DNA of 64,000 nt, from positions 23,681,036-23,745,035 of the forward strand of contig JAOWCC010001501.1 of NCBI GenBank assembly GCA_030867875.1, in the 5' to 3' direction. The notes below the pieces were generated by a model. The model made no database searches, had not been told where the DNA came from, and saw only the letters and a program-made list of their open reading frames with translations. Position numbers and translations under genes: made by a program. Below, in pieces: positions 37,067 through 49,933 of the stretch. The stretch's first letter is position 1. Each line of letters opens with the position of its first letter. The DNA is from Actinernus sp. WN-2022. Taxonomy: Eukaryota > Cnidaria > Anthozoa > Actiniaria > Actinernidae.

Positions 37067-37517
37067 CAGTAAAAACCCGCGTATAAGAACCTTAATTTTT
37101 CAATTTAGCCTAAACAGGTTCTTATATAAATGGTACTTAAAGCAAATTTAGGCTACCAAGGTTCTTAAAATAGGTTCTTATACTGCTATTATTTATTTTA
37201 TTGGGATATATTTTTTGTGATTCTCACAGAGCCTGAGATGGTCAGAAAGCTTTTTTATATTAGTTGAGTGGTAGTAGAGGAACTATTTGAATGGTAAACT
37301 TAATAGACTTACACACAGTACTATGTCAAGATGATTATGATGATTATGATTATCCCAATTCATCAGTTTCTACCTATGCACTTTTACCACAACTCCACTG
37401 ATAAGAACCTAACTTAAAATTTTAGCCTTAATAGGTTCTTATGTGGAGGGTGCTTAAAATGAACATTTTAGCCTAATAGGTTCTTAAAACCCAGGTTCTT
37501 ATACGCGGGTTTTTACT
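37067..37517. mobile_element. Tc1/mariner-like MITE, TA flanks
   Basis: Ends CAGTAAAAACCCGCGTATAA and its exact inverse (about 25 bp) are flanked by TA on both sides. Internal GGTTCTTAT/ATAAGAACC motifs recur several times. It is inserted in the ATTGGTT-hairpin repeat, whose halves (GGTTTTGG / CTCAATCGAAAACCGC) continue on either side. No ORF of note. Confidence 0.85.
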
Positions 37518-38434
37518 GTACTCAATCGAAAACCGCTCTAAATTTATCTCACGGTGTAACTCTTGATCGAATTTATGATATATATGGGCGCGTTCTTTAC
37601 TCATTCACACGGCTCAAAAGCTAATTAAAATTCATTCATTAAAATTCACTCATTAAAATTCACATCGAAATCTAACCCAAACCATAACCATAAAACTTTA
37701 ATACCCTAACCATAAAACAGAATTCTCACCCACCTAGAGTTCATAGGTAAACAAGACAAGATTTAGATGTGAATAATTGCTGCGAGCGGAGCGAGCATCA
37801 ACACTAATCTTGACGTTATAACACAGGGTGATCACACGCATACCTTTTCACAAGTACATACCATTTCCTTGAAAAATATTTTGGGTTATGGTCACCAAAG
37901 CCAGTGATCGCCTCGCTTTGACGCCCTGGGCTCAAAGGATATGTCCCGGATGTAGCATTTTCGATTTTATCAAATGCATCCCCTCGCAGCACTTCACTTT
38001 CTATTAGAAACTTCTAGTATTAATAATATTAATGAGTTGTCCTTTTGAGCCGTGTGAAAGAGTCCTAACCCAAAAGTTATTTTTGGGATAACATTCTAGA
38101 TCTGTTCACTCTGCTCCGGTTAGCAGTATAAATAGAATGAACGGTTTACTCGAAAAGGCAAAATGTTCGGATATTTTTGGCGGGAGACTTGTGGCGCGCG
38201 CGCGGCGCGCGCGGTCGGCTGAGTTGTTAGTTCCCAGGTCACCTCCATCAACCGAAAAGGGAATGCTGCAGGTTTCCATGTTTGCAGGCCAGCTATTTTC
38301 AAAAAACATTTGATGTATTCTTAGATTTCATCGGCTTTTATACAACTCTGAAGACAAATTACGAGAACACGATTTTAAATTGGCGACGTGTATAATTAAT
38401 ACTTGTAGGAAATACAGACTCGAGTTGAGTGGAA
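37518..38434. other. Upstream region of BTB gene B, no gene seen
   Basis: A GC-rich alternating tract (GGCGCGCGCGCGGCGCGCGC at about 38191-38210) lies 225 bp before the start codon and may belong to the promoter. Confidence 0.4.
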
Positions 38435-41400
38435 ATGGACAGAACGGAACTAAGCAGTGAAACCAGCGAGTCTGGTGAGTACTTGATACGTCATAAACTC
38501 TGCCTGATATGATACAAATCTTTCATTCTTGGTTCTTTAGTAGTTTAGATATTTATTGTACAAGACAGTTCTTTGCGTTCGCGGACGCGGTCTGCGCCGA
38601 CAGCGGAGGAGACGAGGCAGCTAGCTAGTAGGCTGCAACTGATTTTCAGACTTACAGTTCGACTACTGAAGCCGGGGCCACTTTGATAACGAGAACTAAA
38701 CACATTGCAAAACGAAAATATAGCATACCAACTTACGGTTACTTGAGTCAATCAGTATCACCGGATTACGAGACTATAGCATTTCGACTTGCTTGAGCTT
38801 CGATCTGGTAAAAGGCGTATTTGGTTCTGAAGTCAGTCTTGCGATAGAAGAACATCGCATGGATATGGCCGGTAGGATTTATACTTTGTTTTGCAATGTG
38901 TTTTATCTCGTTGTCTAAGTGGCCCCGGTGTCTATGCACTGTAATCTTTTTCAATAGACCAGTTGCAAACGTGGCGCAAAATACAGTGTTTGTATGGGAT
39001 CCGATGCCAAATTTTCCCGTAAAATATAATTCCTGAATTATAGTCTCCAAACAAGATACAAAATTTGAGGAATGTAGCTGTGCTGGGCCATGGGAAGCGT
39101 GCAGCCGTGTTTTAAGTTTTCCATAGATTTATCTGTAAGAACGAGTCAAAGTCCGCGAGAAAATGTTCAGACAAATTATTTGGAAAACTGAAAACACGGA
39201 ATTAACCGCGAACTGGTCTATTGCTCTCTTCTAAAACAAGGACTGAATTCAAACCCTACTCCATATTGAAAGGTTACATAGGTGCTTGATATGGTAGGTC
39301 CATATTATGGCAAAGAATCGTTTCAATCTGAATCTCTGAGGCTAGCAGCGAGATTACTTCTGTTCGATTAGTCTGAACTTAGGCTATGTTTACACTCTAC
39401 CGGACACATTTGGAACCGGTACAAAATTTAACCGGATCAATTGTGCGTTACCCCGCTAGCAGTCACCCTACGCGCCATACGAAGCAGGGTGGAGCCGGTA
39501 CGTACCTGATTTTTCCAGGTCTGAAACTTGTACGGACACAGTGTAAACGAAAGGCCTAACCGTACGAAATTTGTACCGGTTTCAAATTCGTCCGGTACAG
39601 TGTTAACATAGCCTTTAGCTTAGACCAATCAAACAGAAGTAATCTCCCTGCTAGCTAATCCGCCATTACTGTTATGACAGAAGCACTCGACGTCACGCAC
39701 GAGTTCTCTGAGCCCTGGGAGGCAAGTGACCTGATCCTTATCATCGAGAAACAAGAGTTTCACGTCCATCGACTGATTCTCAAGATGGCGTCTCCAGTAT
39801 TTAGGGCCATGCTGGAGGCGGACTTTAAGGAAAAAGAATCAAACGAGATTCCTCTATCGGGAAAAGAGGCCGGAGAGTTTATTCACCTGCTGAAACACAT
39901 CTATCCAAACATGACTGGGGAAATATCACGTAGGTATAGCAATCAGCTTTTTGTTTAACCAGAAAATAACCCGTCACTTCGTGCCGGAATTCCCACGCGG
40001 CGGCCATCTTGGAATAAACCTATTGTTAATGCTTACCCAGCCTCGGTCTCAAACGTGTTTTAACCGAGGCTGGGTGAGCATCAACAATAGGTTTATTCCA
40101 AGATGGCCGCCGCGTGGGATAGGTCTATACCATGGGCTCCTGGTCTATACACACGAATTAAGACGGTCCGAACTACTTGCATTGAAATACACACGGTTAT
40201 ATCAGCTCTACAATCGACACTATTTACTAAACTGCTGTGAAAACAGTCCGTACCCGTACTAAAGGAGCTCTCCCGTTTAAACAGGGACCCGCATCTTGTC
40301 CTTTGGGATTCGAAATTTTAATTTCAAATTCAGAACAGAATACTAAATTGCTGAAGGCAAAATTAAAATAAGCGGAGCATTACATGTCAAAGGCTGATTG
40401 ACAATGAAGGTGTCTTCAACCTGGTTGAGGCCCTTTTATAGTGCGGGTACTTATTTAAAAATAATTACACTTGTAAAATCATGAATAATTCACGAGGATG
40501 CAAGCCAATCCAAGCTCAGTATTCAGATCACATGTACAGTACTGTAAATCCCAATAAAATTATTAATGAGTAAATCAACTTTTGATAAAGATTTCGTACT
40601 CAGCTAATAAGTATGCATAACTTTTGATAAAGATCTGTAACTCCTATGGGACATACATGGTCATTTCAAGTCCATAATTAGAATAACACATAATACGATC
40701 GTCCGCTCATATTTTATCTACCACTTATATTCCGTTTCCCGTGATCTCGAACCGAACCACTGAGTAAACGCGGTACGTTAGTGCAAACGTGAAGACAGGT
40801 AAGCCATTTCAATGCCCACCGGGGGGACAGCTATCCTGATGGTTTTTGTGACAATGACGTTAGTAGTAGGCACCGAATTAACCCTTTTTTGTTTGCCGAG
40901 GAATCTCATTAAACTGCGGAGGAATAAATTGACTTTTGCATTGACGTCACAATAGGTAAATTAGTCTCTTTTGTTTTCATGGACATTACAGTGACGTCGT
41001 TTTTTTTCTCGGAGGAATCTCAGTAAATGACGTTACAGGGACGTTCTATTTTTGGAGAACTTTTGTTCTTCATTTGCGGGGGAATACTAATTTTTGGAGG
41101 ATAACATTATCTATTGTCTTTACGCATGAACAAAGTGATCCACAGATAAATTAAACAAAGTTTATTTAATCTCAAAAACCCTGACCTATTTACAGTTCGT
41201 TTTCCTTATCCTCGCGGAATTGATAAATTTCTTCTTTCTCAGTGCTTTATGATTAGTTTCATTGAATTGTTTGTTTTTCTTGTTGACAAATGCTAGAGGC
41301 AGCAACGCCCGCCGCCTCCCTCCCTCCCATGAAAGCCAGGGCAGTGATTTGTCTACTGAGAAGTTATGAGAACTCCAGAATAAAGTGTGTTCAAACTTTC

Positions 41401-44149
41401 CTTCAAAACAGCAAACGTTTCAAGAATCCAGCAAATAGGACCATCGATCTTAACCAACTTAAAGGGGCATGGTCATCGGTTTATACGCATGCGCAGCAGA
41501 GACGAGTAGTTGAGTTTTCCGTGGGCCACGGGAAACTCAACTTATCCGCCATCAATGCGAGCGTGGTATAATCTGGTCCAATTTAACAGCTTGTGTGGGC
41601 CATCAGTCCTCCAAACTTCGTACAGTATTTTAGATGTATATATTTATTAGTTCTATAGCCTTTTTTTGTTTGATTTGCGAAAATGAGCTAGAAAATTTCG
41701 AACAAAACACGAAGTCATCGTGGCGTGAACTAACGGTATGTTTGTACTAGTTCGATTTATCGGATGTCATGCACTTGAAAACAATTTTTATCACTTCAAA
41801 TGAATGTCGATTGTTCACATGGCTATCCTGTGTGAGCTGCTGTAGTTAATTTGGAATCATGGAATGTTTGAACGGTGCATTTCGTACACTTTTGCAAGCA
41901 TAGTGTAGCGCGCTGTTTACTCGTAACGCAGTCTGTGAATTAATAACCGAAGCTTATTTGTACTAGTTCGATCTATCGGTTTTCAACTCCAAAACAATTT
42001 CGATGCCTTCAAACGAATTTCGATTGCTCATAAGACTATCCTGTGTGAGCTGCTGTGGTTATTTGGGCGTCAGGGAATTATTAAACGGGAGTTTGCCTAC
42101 AGTTTTGGAAGCATACTGTAGCGCGCTCGACCATAGAATGTTTATTTGCAACGGAAGTCTGTTTATAACCTAACTAGTTCGATCTATCGGTTTTTATGGA
42201 CTCCAAAACTATTTTGATAGCTTCAAATGAATGTAGATTGCTCAGAAGACTATCCTGTGTGAGCTGCTGTGATTATTTGGACATCAGGGAATTTTTAAAC
42301 GGGAGTTTGCCTACAGTTTTGGAAGCATTGTGTCAGTCGGCTTGACACTACAATGTTTACTTGCAACGGAAGTCTGTTTATAACCTAACTAGTTCGATCT
42401 ATCGGTTTTTATGGACTCCAAAATAATTTTGATAGCTTCAAATGAATGTAGATTGCTCAGAAGACTATCCTGTGTGAGCTGCTGTGATTATTTGGACATC
42501 AGGGAATTTTTAAACGGGAGTTTGCCTACAGTTTTGGAAGCATTGTGTAGTCGGCTACAATGTTTACTTGCAACGGAAGTCTGTTTATAACCTAACTAGT
42601 TCGATCTATCGGTTTTTATGGACTCCAAAATAATTTTGATAGCTTCAAATGAATGTAGATTGCTCAGAAGACTATCCTGTGTGAGCTGCTGTGATTATTT
42701 GGACATCAGAGAATTTTTAAACGGGAGTTTTCCTACAGTTTTGGAAGCATTGTGTAGTGCTTGACACTGCAATGTTTACTTGTGAAGAAAATCCTTTGAG
42801 CTTACCTAGCGTGTTTGTACTAGTTCGAACTATCGGCTTTTATGGACTGGAAACTTATTTTACAGCTTCATGAATACGTATGTCAGTTGATCAGAAGACT
42901 ATGCTCTTTGTGTTTGTGGTTTGTTTGGCATCAGAAAGTATTTTTAATGTACTTTTTGTTCGATTTTCGTGCAGTGTTTGGACATAATTCGCCGATATCA
43001 GATTTTATGCAAAATTGTCCAAATCAAGCATGTTCAACATTCTAAGAACAGAACTATTTGTCCAAATGTTATCATATCCAACTCAACTTCTTCCTCCATC
43101 GACTCTGAAGCCATTGTTATAACGTGGTACCCTAATACAGGGCCGCCAGCCTTCAAAATGCTACTACAAATCCTTCCCTTTGCGACCTTCTCACGTACGC
43201 TCGCTCAACCGGGAAGATTTTGATATGCTAATTAGTACTTTCTGCACGCCTACTGCGCATGACTACCAGGTGACCATGCCCCTTTAAGTCTGGCCCATAA
43301 CTTACGCCACCTTTTCCCTTCTTTTTCCCCCCTTCATTATGTAACTCATATATCGAACACTATTAGCTACTATATGCTCTTGGAGCAGACACTACGAATT
43401 ATATGTTTAAATAAATAAAAACGTTAAGAGAAGTCGAGCTTCGCATATCCGCGAGTCAAATGACAGATTATTATTATTTTTCCCACGTCTGTTACCTTGT
43501 TTACTAATTTGACTTTTTAACCAGTGATAAATGACTAAGGCTTAAACTATAAAAGGCACTATTTTTCTTTTCGTCTTTCACAGTTGAGAGTGTCGATTAT
43601 CTCTTCACGCTAGCAGATGAGTACCAGATACGTTCTGTGATCAACGCATGCGCGGAATACCTAAAGACAACAAAGAAAACCACTAAGAACGCCATGCGAG
43701 TTCTCTTACTTGCACAGAAACATGGGGTGACAGAAGCATGCCGAGGATGCTATGACGTACTGAAGCGCATGACCATGAAAGAGCTGACAAAGCAGGACGG
43801 TTTTGAACGGCTTGATGCTGAGAGTTTGCACCACATCATTGTCCCGAAAGCAGAGAAGCTCGAGAAATGTATTGAAGATGTTTATCCTCAGTTTGTTGGT
43901 GTGATTGATTGTATGATGAGTCTTTGGGATACGAAGGTCAGGCCGCTGACAAGGTGTTCTTATCATTACGGAAAAGGAATAAAATGCCTTGTTAATCTTA
44001 GTGAAAGAATCCGTCGTTGCGAGGCTTGCAGACAAATGATTCGCCAAACTGCAAATCACAGCCCTCAATACAATTTTTATGGACAGACTAGATTCAACAA
44101 GGACATTATCCCAGCTCTAGAACAGATGTTAGAACTCTTGAGATTCTAA
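38435..44149 (+). CDS. BTB/POZ domain protein, gene B (three exons)
   Basis: Paralogue of gene A with the same structure: exons 38435-38474, 39681-39929 and 43584-44149 join in phase to 284 residues. Signals: TCTG/GTGAGT, TATGACAG, TCAC/GTAGGT, TTTCACAG. BTB core: SDLILIIEKQEFHVHRLIL, ASPVFRAMLEADF; then YLFTLADEYQI and a BACK-like C-terminus with RRCEACRQMIR. An ATG inside exon 2's acceptor (39674) could mislead, but the exon 1 start matches gene A in position, phase and flanking bases. Likely dimeric adaptor protein; partner unknown. Intron 1 holds a Harbinger-like MITE, intron 2 a foldback and a large piggyBac-like element. Confidence 0.8.
39382..39613. mobile_element. Harbinger-like MITE, 232 bp
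   Basis: Inverted ends GGCTATGTTTACACT and AGTGTTAACATAGCC. Interior rich in ACCGGTAC. Flanks TTA / TTT resemble an imperfect 3-bp Harbinger target duplication. It lies in intron 1 of BTB gene B. Confidence 0.65.
39991..40120. repeat. Perfect-looking hairpin, arms about 57 bp
   Basis: TCCCACGCGGCGGCCATCTT continues to CCAGCCTCGGT and is mirrored to 40120, loop about 16 bases. It lies about 60 bases after the exon 2 donor of BTB gene B, so it would fold in the pre-mRNA. Confidence 0.85.
40262..41458. repeat. Intron DNA with dispersed repeat fragments
   Basis: 40275-40455 is similar to 45728-46205 (TATAGTGCGGGT, AAATTCAGAACAG, AAGGCTGATTG). The remainder to 41458 shows nothing recognisable. 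Confidence 0.5.
41459..43287. mobile_element. piggyBac-like non-autonomous element with six tandem internal repeats
   Basis: TTAA at 41459-41462 and 43284-43287 flank inverted ends AGGGGCATGGTCA and TGACCATGCCCCT. Inside, a unit of 207-224 bp starting ACTAGTTCGATCTATCGG begins at 41746, 41962, 42173, 42388, 42595 and 42819. Shared blocks: AGACTATCCTGTGTGAGCTG and ACGGGAGTTTGCCTACAGTT. Middle units are nearly identical; outer ones diverged, as expected for unequal exchange. No transposase ORF. It lies in intron 2 of BTB gene B. Confidence 0.8.
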
Positions 44150-45477
44150 AACTGTCGAAGTTATTTTCAATCCACTAAATACCTTACAAAGCCTTTGCTG
44201 AAGATTGATAAGTCGTTTCTCAACTGCAAGAAAGAGTAAAAAGAAAACCTTACGCCAAGTACAAAAACTGAGACAGAACTAGCCTAGTCCTCTGGCTTAT
44301 CGTTAACGCGCGGCTGAATACCGTAGATATAAACTGATGGGCCGTGGACTTCTGTGTACAAGCATACCGCCACACAAACTTCTTCTAAACCCGTCAGTAC
44401 CGAATATTGGCTCAATACGCTGTTTAAATTGTTCCTGATAAGGTATCTTGATGATTATTCAGTACAACATTTGACCGTATTCTCATAAATGCTCACAGCG
44501 TGGCAGTTGTCCCAGGAATGTACATACTATCTACACTCTGACGGAATATAACGTTAAATAAATTTGCTTAGGATACAAAGAACACAACAGTGCGGTACGA
44601 CCGAAACTAAGACATTTCTAACCGACAGCAATTTTACGATCTTTGGGACAACTGGCCTCGCTCTGATACCATGGTTACCAGACCTCTTTCCGCGCAGGAA
44701 TGAGTTATGAATAAGATGAATTGTCTTCTTGCCAGCAAGCTCTCTTGACACTATTTCAGCTGACTTTATCCCCCTTGATAGTTGTTATGTTTTTAAGGAT
44801 CAGTTTGAGTGATCAGGAATTCCTCAGGGTATGCACTCTGTGCTTCTGTTATCGCGCTCCAAGAGAAAAAGGCCACGACAGCCACTTGAGTTGCTTTGAC
44901 CCAGGCCTTGACGGGCATCGCGGATGACTTGCCTGTCAAAGAAATGACGTGATGCTATGGGTTAGTATGCCTTGTAAAATTGAAAAATGGTGGAATATCC
45001 AATTGGGCCATATTATACCATACTGTTCAAAAGAGAAATAATGTACTGACTGGAATGATCACAAAATCACTAAATAAAGATTTTCTGTTTTTTTGTAGTA
45101 CTGTGAATAAATTCCAGATCTTTTTCTTTTAAGAATAAAATGTCTTCTTGATTCTTAAAATGATCACACGTTTTTAAAATTCGTGTATATACTGTAGGTA
45201 TTCAAGTACAAGTCGGTATTTGTATGTTTAGTTCGAGGCTAGACCTAGTCAGCTTACCTGTTTGTTGTCCATTTCAGACCACCTGACTTTTCTCTTAAGT
45301 AATGCTTTCTTTTTCTGTATCCCAAAGGAAATGTACGGTAGCAATTTCGATAATTGGAAAACAAAGCACTCAATCCTCTGGAGAACTATCACGCGGTCTG
45401 AAATGGGGCAACAAAGAGGCAAGCTGACTAGGTCTATTGTGGTCAAAGCTTTAAACCAGTTTAACTAAAATACTTAC
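44150..45477. other. Between BTB gene B and the CNB gene; foldback and a doubtful exon
   Basis: 45243-45437 is a foldback (GACCTAGTCAGCTTACCTGT and inverted partner, arms about 38 bp). On the minus strand 44420-44289 is open to a stop with protein-like content (LTGLEEVCVAVCLYTEVHGP) and could be a last exon, but its acceptor is weak and its phase does not fit the CNB exon at 45478 directly. Confidence 0.35.
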
Positions 45478-48400
45478 GGAATACTTGTTTGACATCTATG
45501 GTGTGAAAAACATCATGCTGCCCCTCAGTCACTACTGCACTGCCCTGTAGCACTAGGAACAGTTTGTCACCTGAAAAATACAATTAAACCACAAAAATGG
45601 GTTTCAGTGAACTTGATCAATAGGAGATACATGTATAACTTGGTAAGAAAGTTTGAAATCATTTTCAAACCCGTGGAATCTACATGTATTTTTCGATATT
45701 TTAATCGTTGGCAGGGTCTTTTCACTTTATTTTATAGTGCGGGTCCTTCCCCCTTTGGGTTTCTAAATTTGAATTATCAAATTCAGAACAGTGAGCAAGT
45801 AAATCAGTCTCCTTCTGTTAGAAACTAAATACTAATAAAAGCTAAAATTAAAATTAGGCCAGAAAAAGTAAACAGTAGGAAGCTAGTTGCTCAGTTACGC
45901 CAGTCAATCGCGTTTTAGAACCGTTTACAAACTTTATTTTTAGACATTCAAGATTTCGATTTGAATTTCGCGCGATAACAGAGATCGCTCAAGCGGAGCA
46001 TCGCATGTGGCAGAACTTTGAACAGATGTTCACTTGACACCTTTAATATGTATATTGTACCTTTATCATTGACTTTTTCTTATTTTGCTTCAATTTGTTT
46101 TCCAAACAATGAACTGTAAATGTACAAATAGGTGTGAAATAAAGATTGATTGATTGATTGACAAAGGCTGATTGGCAGCGTCTCTAACCTGGTTAAGGGT
46201 CCTTGTTTAAATAGTCATAGCCGCCATGTTGGTGTACAGTTAACAATAGATTCCTCGTTAGCTTCTTTTGTTAGGTACACCAACATGGCCGCCATGCCCT
46301 TTGTCATTTGAATCTCTGGGGATTGAGTGCAAACCATCTATAGGAAGTTTCGGTTAGCCCCTCCTCTTCACGCCTTTGGAACTCCATAGTTGCAGCTTAG
46401 CAAAAGCAAGGACTTGGGTCCGGGTTTGAACCTAATTTTGATTTCCAGGTCCGGGTTTTTCATTAAAAAAAATCGAATTCCGACAGACTATTCAGAATAA
46501 TTAAAATAGGGTTCGTTTTCTCGATAACCTGGAAATCTCAATTTTGGGGCTATTTTTTCTCGTAAAATGGGGTCCGATTCTGTACCCTATGGCCACACAT
46601 ATCACATCAGGGAACGAGCCACGCTGCGCCATTCCCGCTTTAAAAACACATTTGTCCCTTGAAAAATACGATAAGGGTCAAATTGTCCCGCTTTGTCCCA
46701 CACTTCCAAAGGAAATTAAGTGGCAGAAGGGCCAAATTGTCCCTTCTGGCTCAATTTCTGCCCATGTACCCATTTATTATACAAGTGCCCCCCGGCGAGT
46801 CTCAGGTTTTTACCTTGAGTGTACTGAGCATGGGACAGGACGGCTTGCTCTTCCTGGACTTCCTTCACCTCCATGGCCAGTGCTATTATATACAGGAAAC
46901 CCGACGAACAGCTCTGGAACAACTGATTCTACAGTAAAGTGCAAAAAAAGAAAGACGGTTAGGCACTACTGAAAAATAACTGCCTGTGAAACTTCAGCTA
47001 AAAGGTTGGGTGTTGAGAACAGACTTCGAAATTGAATATGAATCAGTTTGATTTGATCGCCGTGCGTTTGTCCTCTTATAAATAACAGATATTTAATAAC
47101 GCGCACTCTGATTGGTGTGTGAGTATAGACAAACATGACGTCATATTTCAATAACGCGCGCTCTGACTGGTTTGCGAAATTATAGATACATGGATACCCG
47201 GTTGGAAACGACGTCAAGTCCACGTTATCTTTAATAAATTTACGATACTTTACCGTGGTATGTCCTGTTATTTACCACGTTTTGCGTCATCGCATGGTCA
47301 ACATTGTTGTGGATTTCACGAGGCGCCAGCCGAGAGATAAAATGACGCGGTCAAAACGTGACGAGAACAAAGTACGTTGCGAAACTCGTATTTCAAAATG
47401 ACACTTCGCGTGGGTGCCTGGCAGTGCTGACTTAAAAACAAACTCTTACCTGCTTCAGTGCCATCCTCAAAATCTGGGAAAAAGGATAAGAACGAAGAAT
47501 AAGGCTATGCCAACCCCCAAATGATAAACTTTATCATGCCGCAAGACAAACACAACTATACTCAGATTAGCAGAGTATACTTTTCAGGTATACTGGAAAA
47601 AAGTTGAGACAATTTTGATGAAGGATGGCTAAGATTCGAGTGGATAAAAAAATTCTGCTTTTAAGAGAAATTTCGAGCAACTTGGAACCGGTTCACTGTA
47701 ACCGAAATCAAGTTTCTAGAATAAGCTTTTGTAATCCACTTTAATCTTTGCCATCATCTATCGAAAACGTTTGAAAAGCATACCAGGACATTCACCTGGT
47801 ATTTGTCTTCACTCACGGTGATATTTTTGTAATTTTGTTTTAAAGAAACTTGGAAGGTTTTCCGTCGTCGACTTTTATAATAACAGTGAAAGGGAAATGG
47901 TGTTTATTCAGCACCAAGAACCTCTGAGCGCAGAAGCCGCGATGAGCGAGTGCTGGAGGCGCGAGAACAACCTCTGGAATGAAGCGCTAAGTCCTCTGAT
48001 GTAGCCGAGCGAATAAAAAGACTGCTAATACATTTTCGTTCGAATTCTGCATACAAAAACGGGATTAGCTCTATCTAACATCCTATTTTATTAGCTGACA
48101 AAAATAATCTGCATCTTGTACAATCACGTGATACTGTGTCGTATAATATCACGAGCAGCTTGCCAAACTTCGAATGACACCCATTTCAATTTGCATGGCG
48201 ATAAATGTGGACCAAAGATTATTCTTGAAACCGTTGTTTGTGCTCGTGTCTGCTCGCTTTATTTCAAGTACCATCCACACACGTCCTATATTGCTTGTGA
48301 TCTGCTTCCAATTAATATCGTTTGTTCATTTGGAATTTATGTGCAGTGGAAACACTTACTAGTACTAGTCACCCCATGCTGAAAAATCACTAGTATAATG

Positions 48401-49337
48401 TGTGCAATGAACTCTATTTTATTAGCTTGACTTGTCTCAGTCAAAATATAACACTTCAGTGGGATCAAAGATCATCCAGAACAGTAAAGCAGGCTTCTTC
48501 TCGCGGCACTCGTGCGTATGTTCGTGAACTGAACGAGAGACAAACTACGGCATGTCCGTAACCGTGTTGTATATGTACCAGATCTCTGTACTTTGATTGG
48601 ATCAGCAGGACTAAAACAATAGGGAAACCATGTCACAGTGTGTCGTACGGTAATCATGCCGTAGTCATTGCCGTAGTTTGTACCACTCATACGAAATCTA
48701 CTTGAGATTAGCTAAACCTGGACTTAAAGCACGTTAAGGCCAGGTTTTGACACGATAATTCCCATGATAATTTCCATCGTCCTTAGTTACCAACTACACC
48801 AAATTATGCAGACTACAACGAGTGATCACGTGACTCCTCCGCTGACTTTGGTTTTACATAACATTTCAATAACAAACGGGCCAATAAGTATTCCTGGTAC
48901 ACAGTGTTTGATAATGCCTTTAATAATCTGCCCTCACAGTAGAACATCTTTTTATCCATAAGGGGATATTGTGCAAAACAGGTCACGTGACCTGGTACTC
49001 GATTTATTGATCAGTTTTCTCCTTACCAATAACTACAAGTCATGGTGTAAGCAGATTTTTCTTTCTCCAAGTTCTTGATATTTTAAAACCAAATGTGTTC
49101 TTTAAGGAAGTCCTCATTTTGTGTGGCAACATGAACACGAGGCTAATGTCTCCAGGACAATACCTATTTCAATTGATGCCATATATGGGTATATATTCAA
49201 CAACGTCACGTTGTCTCTTTACGTACCTCCAGATCCAAAGCTCCTCCGTATTTCTTGTACAACTCTGGATCCCTCTTTCCTACATGTTCCTTCCATTTTT
49301 CATTAACCATTTGAAGAAGTGTGTGCTCTGTGGGATG
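45478..49337 (-). CDS. Cyclic-nucleotide-binding-domain protein, partial, at least four exons
   Basis: Minus-strand exons 49227-49337, 47450-47473, 46814-46928 and 45478-45570 have good acceptors (ATTCGCAG, TTTTTCCCAG, TTACTGTAG, TTTTTCAG) and donors (GTACGT, GTAAGA, GTAAAA, GTAAGT), and all phases fit. Exon one reads TLLQMVNEKWKEHVGKRDPE. The joined frame across exons two to four has the CNB-domain layout: an aliphatic helix before a Leu/Phe-rich pair (NQLFQSCSSGFLYIIALAME), then the beta-barrel core GDKLFLVLQGSAVVTEGQHD (family: G-D-x-x-x-x-V-x-x-G-x-x-x-V). The phosphate-binding cassette would lie in a later exon not found here. CNB proteins sense cAMP/cGMP; a Popeye-like or non-binding CNB fold is possible. 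The 24-nt exon is unusually small. Confidence 0.6.
45728..46205. repeat. Dispersed repeat with a LINE/SINE 3' tail inserted
   Basis: Longer copy of the repeat at 40275-40455. Inside it, about 46020-46162 ends in AATAAAGATTGATTGATTGATTGAC, a GATT-type tail typical of LINE or SINE 3' ends. It lies in an intron of the CNB gene. Confidence 0.5.
46223..46292. repeat. Hairpin GCCGCCATGTTGGTGTAC / GTACACCAACATGGCCGCC
   Basis: Arms of about 20 bp around a 30-base loop. The loop sequence (GATTCCTCGTTAGCTTCTTTTGTTA) resembles 33612-33645 inverted. Confidence 0.6.
47475..49226. other. Intron DNA of the CNB gene
   Basis: No further exon recognised with confidence. ORFs at 48116-48961 look like chance. 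Confidence 0.35.
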
Positions 49338-49933
49338 CTGCGAATATTAATCGGAAATTGGAACTTTTCATATTATCAAAGAGCGCTTTTCGATGCAGTG
49401 TCGTAAAACCAAAACCAAAGTAATTACAGAGCCAATCACGGGAGCAGGTAAAAACGCAATGAGCCAATCACGAACTGAAGGAATTCATGATTGGTTTTAC
49501 TTGAACCAAACACGAGGAAAAGTAAAATTAAAATGCAATCGTGGATAACTGTCGCTGAAACGAAAATACGGTATATCGCGTGACGGGCCAAAACAATATG
49601 TGGCTTTAGTTTAGAAATCGATTGGCTGATAATTACAAAACACTTTTCACAGCCAACAGAAAAGCAAAGCAAACGCAAAAACAAAGCAGTCACCGAATTA
49701 CTTTCGACACTCAATCGAAAACCGCTAATGCGACAAGACTTAATATTCATTTGAAAAAGAATAATTTAAATATTTCCAGTGACCCCTTTTGACTAAGCTT
49801 TTAACATGCTATGGCAATGATTCCATAACACTGGTTATTAGAGGCTCTAAGCTAAACAGACATTAGAGAAATTAAGAGAGCACTCAGTTTAAAAAAACCT
49901 CTTGAATGCAAAGAATATGATGATTACTGTCTT

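Noticed and set aside
45478..46928. Popeye-domain identity for the CNB-like exons
   Set aside because: The barrel core fits CNB folds in general; Popeye-specific motifs are not visible in the exons found.
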